NCBI RefSeq assembly: GCF_025370935.1 | Contig: NC_133486.1 | Location: 8,720,821 to 8,784,820 of the forward strand | Reading direction: 5' to 3' | DNA: 64,000 nucleotides | Origin: Choristoneura fumiferana | Lineage: Eukaryota > Arthropoda > Insecta > Lepidoptera > Tortricidae | Shown: positions 43,598-55,500 of the stretch, one piece after another | Position numbering within the stretch: position 1 is the stretch's first letter | Layout of the letters: each line of letters starts with the position of its first letter | Program-made: the position numbers and the translations under genes | Notes under the pieces: generated by a model | Told to the model about the DNA's origin: nothing | The model's database searches: none | Seen by the model: the letters and a program-made list of their open reading frames with translations, nothing else

Positions 43598-43784
43598 TAG
43601 GGCGGTCTCAGGCAAGCGTTTTATTAACGTATTGCTCGTTTTGGAAGCGCGTGTGCGGTTTAATTTTCTTCGAGCGTTGACCACGCAGGAATACGCACTT
43701 ACACAAAGTGAGCGTTCGGTTTAATCTAGCGTATTAAGGGCGTATGCTAAAATTACCCTATACGTGCAGAAAAAAACCGCCCTA
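43598..43784. mobile_element. MITE-like element with TAGGGCGGT ends
   Basis: TAGGGCGGT at the left and ACCGCCCTA at the right are exact inverted repeats of 9 bp; inside, AGCGTTTTATTAACGTATTG and GCGTATTAAGGGCGTAT are loosely complementary. Call based on ends only. Confidence 0.4.
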
Positions 43785-44026
43785 TCTGTCTCTTTATAAT
43801 TGTTGGTTGTATACTTTGTCACCTGCTTACTCTGAACAAGGGGTTTAGCTAATTTTGAGCTTGACTGTACGAACGACAGAAACTCGTTCAACGCCTTCGA
43901 GCGTGAGTGTGGTGTCCATTAAAAAAGATTGTAACGGTAACTTAAGACACCAATATTGCAACAGAGTGGCTAGCGGCTATTTCTCATTTACAAAAGTCGA
44001 AATGATGGTAATTTTTCGACCCCAGA

Positions 44027-44152
44027 GGCCTTGTTGTCGAACAGTTGGTATCACAATCGTTTTCACCTCTTCTTTCTGTTACACGGTAAGACGAAGGTAG
44101 AAAGAGATGACGAATACAATCGCGAACGTCAGCGCGTTAGACAATTCGGCCC
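44027..44152. mobile_element. MITE with GGCC-TTGTCTAACGC-type ends, copy 1
   Basis: The left end GGCCTTGTTGTCGAACAG and the right end GCGCGTTAGACAATTCGGCC are inverted. The interior (CGTTTTCACC..., GGTAGAAAGAGATGACGAAT) matches the copy at 54123-54261. Confidence 0.6.
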
Positions 44153-44159
44153 CTGCTCA

Positions 44160-44648
44160 TTTGTCACTGAACGTGTCCCTTTTGTAATGATTTAGTCAGA
44201 CTTAGCGATAAAACAAGTACAGCCTCTTGTGCTAGCTGTGCAAGGAAGACATAAAGACTGGGATAGGACCACTGGCCATATTGGCTACTAGATTCATCGG
44301 CATGTGTTTGTTGTTGAAAAATAAGGTTCAAAGTATTTCTTTCGACTCTACTTTGTTGGTTTATCTGAATTGGTTATACAAAGAAAGTGGCAGTGGTTTT
44401 ACTGAATTTTGATTTGGCAACTTGCATACACGTGTAAGTAATACAAGTAAACGCTTCAACCTGCCGTCATTTAAAAAAAATGACTATGTAATATTCTTAC
44501 TTTACTTTTCTCGCATTTACTGGCATTAAAAACAAACAAATCATTCTGAACCTTATGCCTCAACACATCACTCAAAATCCACAGTGGCAATTGTACTCGC
44601 AGTTGAGATTGACTTGAATTTTTTCATTCAGTCCACCAATAGATGGCG
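44160..44648. other. 3' flank of the GH27 gene
   Basis: Expected 3' UTR and flank on the minus strand. No canonical AATAAA was found within ~250 nt of the stop; AGTAAA-like variants occur around 44497-44510. Confidence 0.4.
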
Positions 44649-46520
44649 CTATTTCTTCTTCAGCCGGAACACGTCATTGAGCGGCGCGTACGGCGTCCGT
44701 GTTGGGATCGCGTTGTACGCATACGCAGGCTGCGCGTCAGCTCGTAAGATCACGACACCTGTGCCACAAAGTAATTATTAAAATACTGTATGTTGCAGAG
44801 AAATGAGATTAAAAGAGAATAAGGCTGTGGCTCCACGAAGCGGAGACGAGCGGAGCGGAGAGGAGACGTGTAGGGATCGACCGATCATATTACATCTCGT
44901 CTCCGAGATGTGGATTTCAACTACTATGATTGGTCGATCCTACGTCTCCTCTCCGCTCCGCTCGTCTCCGCCTCAGTGGAGCCGCAGCGTTAAAGAGCTC
45001 GGACAAATTAGGACATTTATGGTTTTCTCCATACAATAAAAACCGGTTTTGGATGCCCTAGCATATCGCACGTTTTTTTTATGGTTATTGGTTTTTTGGT
45101 ATGGTTTTTGTTTGTAAAGTACAGTCAGCAAAAAATGTTAGTACTTTTTTTGACAATAACTTATGCAATTATTTGATGACAAAAAGAGTTATATGTAGTG
45201 TATAAGTTGTAAATTTGAAAACTAAGGTAATCCATAAAAATCAAAAAGGCGGAAACAATTACTGTTTCAGAGAAAACAAGCAGATTCTTGTAAATAAAAG
45301 GTTAGTTATGCGAAGCAGTATTTAATCGGGGCCAAGCAGTGTCTCCTGATAAATTTTGCTACATAGGATACGCAGTCTATTTTTTTCTTATCCCAGAAGG
45401 ACCAAAAAGAATGAAACTGTAGGATGCACGGGTAAAAAAAATAAGAAAAGGACGGCTTCAATATAAAGTAACGCTTTAGATTTTCTTGGAACAACTATTT
45501 TGATTAACCCTTTTCAGGCATAGCGCATACGTACAAAATCTACACTAAGATTCGTCCTTTACTCTTTTTACATCAATTTAATTTCTTAATTAAAAATAGG
45601 TGTTTTATTTTTATATTTAATCCTTCACAGGTAAAATATAAAACTACCAAGAGACATAGAAATAATTATTAAAATAGAAACACGGGTCATATTCACGTAT
45701 CGAAGTTGACGTATGCCCGACATGTTTCCAACTAATCAGTGGTTCATTCTCAAGGCGAACACTTGTATGAAAGAAGATCTCGTCTTTTGATAGGTGAGGT
45801 ACCCGTGTATCTATTTTCATATTATAAACCTATGATTAATTTTGCAGTAGTGTGTCTACATTGCAGGTGCCTGGAAAAGGGTCAATAGTGCTGTAGTGTA
45901 GCATTGGCTAAACCGTAATTTGATTAAAGCAAGCAAAAAAGTGAAAATCTATCACCTTTTATTGAATAACAGCATAGATGAGACATAAAGAATCCGACCA
46001 ATCAGTGTAGCTACAGTCTGTTCAACATAGGAATGGACAGAAGGAAAAAAGGTTCTTTATAATGCACGCTTTAAGAAGTCATTTAATAAATTGCAGTTTT
46101 TTAGTATACGGTCTAAACTTAATTCTAATTAAAATATCGAAGACGTCAATATTGGTTTCAATTATTCATTAATTAACTTTTGCCCGAGACTCCGTCCACG
46201 TAGAATCGTTTATTGCTATCCCGCGGGAACTATGCAATTTTCCGGGATAAAACTATTCTATGTCCTTCCCTGGGACTTGTACTATCTGTAAACCGAATTT
46301 CACCTAAATCGGTTCAGCGGTTAAGACGTGAAGTGGTAGGTAACAAACAAACATTCACAATTTTCCTAATTTGTTAAAAACAGAAACGTCTTCCTATAAA
46401 ATACCTAAAGAGGCAGAGGTAAAGAACATTCTGCAAGAAACGCAACGTACAATAAATAATTACGTATTAATCTACTTACAAAATAATCAAAATTATGACT
46501 TCAATTTATTACTTCTTTTA

Positions 46521-46552
<32 letters not shown>

Positions 46553-49500
46553 TATATTATTAGTCTTCTTCTGTGACCTTCTAGAGTCCAATGTTATCCT
46601 GAATGGACTATAGACAAAGACAAGAGACATTACGGTCCGTAGCGGTTCCGTTACCACGTACAGATGTAGTCAATATTAATGTTTTGCCATCGTGTTTTTT
46701 CGGAAAAGTTTGTGTTTATCTCGTGTTTTCTCAACTTTTTTACTGAAGTTTACTGGAGCTAATTGAGAAAGCACGAACTTATTCGATAAAATGCGATGGA
46801 AAAATATTTTTCTCAAACATGACATGAAATATTGACGTTTTGTTACAAATAATAAGCCGAGAAGTATCGCGCTGCAGGCGCTGCGGCTCAGCTGCGTGCG
46901 CGCGGTCACTCTAGCGGCCTGCAAAAAGATTTCATACAACCTTGCAGGCCGCTGGCCGGCAATGCGACCGTCTTTTGTTTCATTCAACGCGCGCTCTGCG
47001 ACACGGCGCACGCCCACACCCAGCACCACCGCCCGCAGCCGCCCGCCGCCCGCCAGCAGCCAGCGCGACACGCGCGCACGCAACAGGGCAACCAGACTAG
47101 CGTCCCGCCAGCTTGTTTTTTTTTTTTTTTTTTTTTATTTCATGTCATGTTTGAGAAAAGCACTATACATGCCTCGGCCGGAAAGTGGGGTTGCCGGCCT
47201 CGCATCCCTGTCCGGCCTCGCTATATTTCGCTATATTTTCTTAACCCGTCACGCGTCCTAGAGACTACATTAGTCCCTTACTTTTTTTTGCGGGAAATGT
47301 TCAAGAGACTACTGGTAGTCTCTAGGATATTTCCCGCACAAAAAAGTTAGGGTCTAATGTAGAGTCTTGGACGCGTGACGGGTTAATAATTACGAGCATA
47401 TATGTATAGAGCCGTAATATGTATAGGTACGTACCTTAAATATCATTCTAATCTTACAGCGTTATCAACTATACAACATGACTTCATCTAGCCCCACTGA
47501 TCAGTCAAAAGCCACGTCTCGTCCCTTGTACAGTTACCAACACCAATATATCTGACACCACAAAGCGTGCATAAATATCTACTACGACTCTATTTCTAGG
47601 GCCGGTAAGATATCTCAGATATTTTTGTACGGTCTGCTGTGGCAGATAATAATGCAGGTGACTGTACCTTGACAATTATGATGTCAATGATGTGGCATTA
47701 ACGTGATTGTTTGACGCTAAACATTTTGCTCCACTAAATATGCGTTTGCGCATTATAATACCATACCTTCACCTTTTTGACGCCACAAAACCTGTTAAAG
47801 CTAAACAACCTCTTACCAATGATAAAATAAATAATTATAAAGCTTCCCAGCTAGCATACTTAGGTATTGTTTTTACAATAATGGTGACTGCGCTCTTTGC
47901 TACTAGCACAACTATTATCCTACTAATATTATAAATGCAGATATTTGTGATTGTATGTGTCCCATTTATTGCGGAATATAAACGTAGCCACGATTTTGCG
48001 GATACCCCGAATGATTTTTTGAAGTTGAAATTTAACGCCAAAACCGTATAGTTTAATTGGACACTAATGCTACTTCGCTTACTGTCGCTTTTGCTTTAAC
48101 CCCGCATCTCATACATTTCCGGACTAGTGAAGTTGCATACTTCCACAAATCACTCATGACGGGAGATTGTAAAGCGCGCTTATCATATTAGGTACATAAT
48201 CGTCACATGGCACGTAAACGATTCATTATTCGCGTTCAATAGCCGCTATACTCACGTTTTTTTGTTTAGAGGAGGAAATCCTCAATAAGATATCCAACGC
48301 TGGCGTGTGGGATGCATCGGGTTATGCAGGATTCTATTCCTTCATGTAGTTAATAGATAACCCCTAAGTTACATACGACCCGTCATAAGTGTTCTGTGCT
48401 TTCATTTTACGGCGACCCAACCCTACCACCCTAAGCTATTTTACCGCGACCCTGCCCTACCCTAAGCAGCACTAGCTGGGTGATGTTAGGATGTTACACC
48501 GCGCCCAGATACTGAACAAGCGCAACACGTTCTACCTGAGGGGTTCACTTTCACTTTGATCTTGGTTTGCGGCGAGAGGACACCGTAGTCCACGTCTTCG
48601 TACAGGTCCTGAAATAAAAGACAAAGTTAGGAAACGAATCAGCTTCACCCTGGGCCGTGCAGTGCGGGTACCATCGACATCTATGTATAGACTGCATGTT
48701 TCTTACATCAAAACGGCGCACAAAATTAGATCATAGCGCGGTTTTGTGAACGCTTCACTATAGTTTGTTGACGTCCGTGACAGGGGTTGTGTCAAAGTAA
48801 TATTGACGATTAATGCGCCGCGCGTTTTGTTCCGAACAGCCAGTCTAGTGCCGTAAGATAGATGTCAACGAAGGGTAAGCAATAGTACTGCTGCCTACCC
48901 TGCTGCTAGCGCTGCCTACCCTCACTGCACTCCTATGTCTTCACCTACTTTACAATTCCTGCAGTTCACAAGACTGCCATCCAATCAGTCGTGACCTACG
49001 CCATGTGAAACCTAAACGTTGACACAAGAGGTCATAAAGGAAAATCCTAAGAATATTTTTCTACACAACAAAAGTTGATCTAACTCCAACTATGTATTCT
49101 GCTGAAGTTACCACCTAATATTGATAAAACTTACAACCCAATAGTAATAGAACTTGTACTTAATAATTTTGATTTTACCTCGACTCTGTATCCAGCAGGG
49201 TTGTTTAGCCCGAGCTCCCGCAGCGTCACAGCGACGTCTGAGGGCGTGCCGTCCGTCCGCCGGTTGACGAAAGCCACGGCGTACGAGTAGTACTGGCCCT
49301 GGATAGGCAGGATCGGACGGGACCAGATCTCGATGCCACGGTGCTGGAAATATTAAGAGAATACAGCCATAACTAAATGACGAAGCCTGTTGCGAATATC
49401 GATTATTTGCCTTTAGTCGAAATTTTTTGCCAAGGGATGAGTCGGATTACAAAGTCCCATTTTGCACTCGTATTATTTTCTAATCAAAAATGTTTATACC

Positions 49501-52500
49501 AATCCTTAAAAAGGTCAATGAACAACGATTGGACGGCTAAGAGGAGGATAAAAATACTGAATCATCGATCATCAAAGCCGCGTGTGCTTGTCATTAGTAC
49601 TTTATTACCTTTAAATTGTGTCTATAAAAAATATGGTAAATCACAATGAATTAATCGCACAAGCATTTTGCAGACAGGATGTTGACAATTGGGTATTTAT
49701 TCTGATTGGTTATACTTTTTGTTACAAACTGTTTTTACTAAGAAACAGAGTTCATCTATTGCTTGAAGGTAATTCTATAAATTCGCAGAACGGATAGCAT
49801 TATTTGAGTTTTTCCGTTTTTAGCGCCTCTTTTTTTCTAGACTAGTGAGAATTGTTAACTTAGTTCTATAAATGACATGTAAGTAGTGACATAGGTATAT
49901 CAGACATCAGTTGTAATTAATGAAATTGCCCAGCAGGCTATATAGTCTTTGTATAGTCGACCAAGAAAGTGCTTTACCAATTTTTATGACAGTTCCTACT
50001 TCAGAAATGATACAATAAGGCTGATTGTCATATTGACTTGTGTGTGAAAATAGGCTTTGACGTTTTAAGGGCTAACCCAATTTCTTGGTCGACTATACTA
50101 TTATGGCAAGGAATATTCCAATCCAATTGAAGAAATAATAAATACTAAAATAGTCATTTGTGCAACAAGATAGCAAAGTTGTTTTTTGCTGCGAGTGTTG
50201 AATTTGAATCCCGAGCAAGCGAATGAGTGAGTGATTCTAAGTTAGAATCCTGAGAGCAGCGAGGGATTAAAACACGAAATGCAAAAAAACGTATAGTTTA
50301 TTGTAAACGTTATTAAACCTTTAAATATGTTTTTATTAGGATCTCTATTACATAATCATAAATAGACTTAGAGGTAGTACACGGAACGCTTTTATTAAAA
50401 AAAAAACAAGAGCAGCGGCTTTCGCGCAACGAGGTTGCATACTTTATTAAAAGAGTGGTAAAATTTTTACATTTTAGAAATGTATGCCAGTTCAAAGTGA
50501 AGTTCAAATATTTGGAATTCAGTAAGTAGATTCAGCATTGACTAGAATAAAAAAAAGATACTTTGTCTCACGGAGTGAGCAAAATGCGATTTTGCTCACT
50601 GATTTTTAATAGCAAAACCTGCTTGTTCGAGATGCTGAGGTGAAAATATCATTTTCACTTCTCATGCTCGTAAAGTTCGTGTTTATGCTGGATCTAGCCG
50701 ACATGAAATGACTTTTTATGCTCCAGTGCATAAAGTAAAATCTTCGTCTAAGATCAAGGCAATCAGGTGTTAGCAGCCACAAACAAAAAAGTTTCTATAT
50801 ATTTCTTTAATAATTTTAATTTGTATAAAACTAAAAATCAATCAAATAAATCACTAAAACCATAATAATCATTATCAACCATTATTTATCATTTATAATT
50901 ATATTAGCAATGCATGAAAAATAAAAGCCTACTTAGTAAGTGAACAATGTTTCCTCCGTAGTTATTTCCTCTCCTCGCAGTCGAAGTGAAAAGCAGAGTA
51001 TAAAAGATCAAACGCATTTTTCTCGCGACATGTCTATCCTCGCTCGCCGTACCGGCTCGGGTATATGAACGTCTCGGCTCAAATGGCTCGTTTTATGCTC
51101 TTGTTGTGCAATCTACTATTGGAGCTCGTACGACAAAGCAAAAATATTATTTCTCTTTACTTTTAAATACGTCTTTCTTCAAGTGCATGGTTAACATGAT
51201 ATGATGTGTCGTTTGCAGCTGCAGAGCTCTGCTTGCTTCCGGCTTTCCAGTTTTCATTTTATTTACCTACTTCCATTATAACTAACCAACATTTTCTTTA
51301 ACTATGTAAGTAACTACCTAAATGGCACTTAGTGCACGATGTTCACAATATGGCATGTTATCAAATCTTCACTTACCAAGAATGAGAAGCAGATGTAGCT
51401 TAAATCAGCAGATAGTCGTCTCCAAACCATTACATTGTAAAGTCAATTCTATGCGAAAGCTCTTAAATTCAACACGGCTGAATTTATGGGCTTCAAAATT
51501 ACATAATACGAAATTGTCATTACCATGCTCAGTTGAACTTATTTATAATCAGCGTGTGCTTCGTTATGATGCCACTTGTTAATGTTTTTTCTATTCTGTT
51601 TAAATTACAAAAGATGGTTTTTAAAAGTCACAACCCACCTTGTATATCCTCCTGCCCTGAATCCCAAGAGGGTCTTGATCGACATCAATAATCTTCCTGT
51701 TCTGAAGTATAGCCTTATACTCCGGCCGGATGGTGCGAAGGTCCACGCTCATGAGCAATGGGGCCGCCAGGATGGCCCATATCGCGAACTGGGTCTTACT
51801 CTGCTCGTATGATAGACCAAAGTTTCCGATGATCAACTGGAATTAAAAGAGAATAATTGTGTGTTCATATTCATATTTATTCATTCAAATTCATGCTCAT
51901 TACATTATTAGATGGTAGTTTTACAAGATGGTAGGTACATGACACCCTGTAAAGGGTATAGAATGTCTATCTATTAAAATATTTACTTATAATATTTATG
52001 ACACATTTTATATAATTCATATTTATCTTAAATAATTTATTTCTACAACGCAAATATATGGCAGATAAACATATAAAAGCTCATCTAAATAGTACTTAAA
52101 TTGCATGCGAATGTATAATATGTTAATCTTGAAGCACGTCAGTCAAAATCACCGTTATTTACGGGGATGTATATTTAGATCTCATTAGTAAAAGTTTCAT
52201 GATATAAGGAAAGAAGAAAGAAAGAAGAAGAGGACAGACAGAAGAAAGAATTGTCAAAAAGCAAATCAAAAATGTTCATATTTTTTATACTTTATTGTGT
52301 CAGCTTTACTTGTTAAATTTTAATTACTTTAGGAATTCATCTTGGCGTCAACATATTTTTCTTACCATGTCAGGATCATTCCAGTGGCCAGGTCCGGCGT
52401 TAGGCACGATCACATCTTGGTGGTTTCCGTAGTAGTCTATGATAGACTCGACGGAGGCCCACGAGTCTTGGATGTCGTCGAAGTTACGCCAGAGGTTGCA

Positions 52501-55500
52501 GTGCTCGATGATCGACGAGAAGTTAGGCTGAAACCAGTGGAGTATGATTAATAAATGCTTCTATTTTGCAGAGACGTAGTTAACCCACTAAAACAATAAT
52601 GAATCATTAACAGCTACCACAAGACGCATGATGCAATAGCATCTTCCATTCATACATACATGAATAACGAAGACGTGGTTATTGATTAAGGTTGCTGGAT
52701 ATCGATGGATATAGAAAGCATGCTACTTCCGAAGTGTTTGAAAGAGACCAATGTCTGGCAGTGCGCGTCTCGCTCGGGTGAAAGAGCATGCTTTCTACAT
52801 TCATCGATATTGTGATGTGTAAACTCCTTAGCATAATTTGATGCAACGTTTGTGTAGAAGGCAACTGATGAATCAACTACTACGTCAGGTGTTTAATCTA
52901 ATCAGAAGGTTTAATACTAATTTAGCTTGCTGCCAAAGCCTGTTGCGGATATCTATCTATTCAGTCAGATATGACGAAGTCAGATAATCTTGTTGCGGAT
53001 CTATAACGTTAACCTGATCAAACCTGCGTTTTGCAAATTCAAAGGCTTGTTTGTTTCTACATCCTTTAATGATTCAATTGAAAATTTTGATGGTGACATC
53101 TAAGTTGATCACCCATCGCTATACCACAGAGATGTTCAAATCCATTCGCACCTGCATGCCAGCGTAGATCTGGTAGACGGGCCAGCTGCATGAGTAGACC
53201 ATATGTTTGCCGGTCAGGTTTAGCTGGCGACCGAACTCGGGGTACCCGTGATCCATGTCTGCGGGGAGTGCATAGCAGCCATCGAGCTTTACGTAGTCCA
53301 CGCCCCAAGACGCGAAGGTTGCGGCGTCTGAAAGGAAATTGGGCTGTTTTAATTATGCTAGTTCAGAGGTTTCCAACCGGTGTGCCGCGTATATTTTCAG
53401 GTGTGCCGCGATCGCCGCGAAATTTATGCGATTCATACAAAAGGTGTCAACGAGACCCTATTAATATGCCTCCGCTGTCCGTTATGTTATACATATTATG
53501 GGTATACTGTACGGAATCCTTTAGGTACCTACTCTACGCGCCAGTCCGACTCACAGTTGGCTATTTTTTACTGGTGTGCCGTGAAACTTTGATGAACGAA
53601 AAGTGTGCCGTTAAAACCAAAAGGTTGAAAACGCATGTGCTAGTTATAAGCAGAGCCCGAAACTTTCGCGGCATTTTAATCTGTCATAGTGACTTTCTCA
53701 CTTATCGACTTCCGACATTCAATATCGATATATCGTTATACAACATTTTCAAAAAGATTAAAAGTAGAGGTCTCCGATAGACGGTTTTATCCTTAAAGAG
53801 CGATCTCTTCCAATTAACTTTTGAGCAAGCGAAAATGTGAAAAAGACATAAATATGGATTATGCAATAATAGTAACAATTTTTAATTTAGTAATTCACTT
53901 TTATATTCAAAGTCTGTAGTATTGCTAAGTGTTCCATTAGTGTTCTTATAAAAGATATTGCGATAATTTTTTTACAATAATATCATTATCAATATCATTT
54001 AGGTAGAGTCGATAAGTGAGAAGTGACTATGACAGATCAAAAATGCCGTGAAATTTTCGGGCTCTAGTTATAAGAAAGTTTTATGATTTTTAGGGGGAAG
54101 CGATAAAAACCGGAGAACATGAGGCCTTATATTATATTGTCTAACGCACTTGAAATCACAACGCAATCGTTTTCACCACTTTGTTCTTAGATGGTAGAAG
54201 ATGAGGGTAGAAAGAGACGGTGAATGCGATCGAGAATGTCAGAGCATTAGACAATACGGCCACATGTCTGACTGATATTCAATTTGTGCAGCATGCCATG
54301 ACTGTTTGGACACATGTAAGTACACCGAATACGGATATTTCAGATCTTCACAAATCTCAATCTTAGGATCGTGATACTAAATTGTTCTCAAGAACAGCCA
54401 CATACTCAATATTCCAGTTGAGATTTAGTTCACACTGAATGCTAAATAGCAAAATTAGAAGAGCTTCCATAAAGCAGAGCGGGTTGACGTACAAAATTGG
54501 CCAATGACGTTAGTTAAATTCACGTCACCTTGCCACATTACAAGTGGAGCGGGGTAGGACTTGAAATGACATACAACTAATGTTACTGGTCGATTTCTGC
54601 ATGGCGCCGCTCCACTTCTCTTATGGAAGCGCACATTGAATTCAATCGGTTTATTTGGCCCTTAGACTCCTTGAGCTCTAATTGTTTGGAATGTGTGACA
54701 AATTGGAAGACCCAGCAAGTATGTACATGCAGACCAGACACAATTTAAAAATCGCATTCTAATGTACTAAAACCATAACCGTACGTAATTGAAGGGCACA
54801 GAGCCCCTCATGATAATGACAATAATAATAATCTGAGAGCAAGTACTTAGATATTATGCAAACTCAAATTGAGTTGGCTCTTGGCAATGGCGGTAAGATG
54901 TATTTCTTACCATTTCTGTTTTACTAAGCATCACAATGTGCTTTCAATTTACGGCTTTTAATAGTAACCCTGTCTATTAAATGTGATTGGCTGAAAGGAT
55001 CGAGTGATCTCTCGCTTGCTAGCATAAGGAATGAGATCATATTGTCAAAAAGTTGAAATCGTCCTACGTAAATTGTTTTAACAGATTCCCTGTGATACCT
55101 AATTTTAATGTAATATCTAAATTATATTCCCGAATTTGATCACGTTTAATCCATACACTTGGAATGAACATGCAATAGGAAACCTATTAAATATCTAGCA
55201 ATTATCTCTACCTTGTTCCTGTTAAAGTTTTATATCACCTTCTTTGCATACTTTCTTTCCATTTCCTTTCTGTCTTCCTTAACCAGTGACACAGCTTCCT
55301 CTTCATGATTGAGAAAGCAAGCCATTTATATCGATTATGTTTGTATGAAAGGAAAAAATACTTTATTAATTAAAAATTTCGCTCTAAGGCCTAATTCACT
55401 TATTGAGACATTGTACGACTATTTTCTGACAAGGTTGTGTAATAAGGAAGACGTTGCAACGATTCCAATGGCAATCGATGGACAAACCTACTAGCACGCG

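Larger units (their letters stand above)
44759..48535. other. Last intron of the GH27 gene
   Basis: A 3.8-kb intron. It contains the MITEs at 44824-44989, 47245-47383 and 47529-47666, a Helitron-like fragment (46175-46350), a (CAT)n run and the GC-rich island at 46860-47106. Two diverged direct copies of a CGACCCAACCCTACC / CGACCCTGCCCTACC block are at 48410-48465. Confidence 0.7.

Noticed and set aside
46676..47261. Two long open frames in the GC-rich island as genes
   Set aside because: Both strands are open because of high GC; neither translation resembles a protein family and no splice context or promoter was evident.
48477..48608. GH27 C-terminus ending [17 protein letters not shown]
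   Set aside because: The frame reads through a good donor (CAG/GTAGAA at 48535); the exon at 44758-44649 restores the conserved NPSG-VV continuation in the right phase.
53190..53780. 196-residue plus-strand open frame
   Set aside because: It overlaps a confirmed GH27 exon in antisense and then runs into hAT-like MITE sequence.
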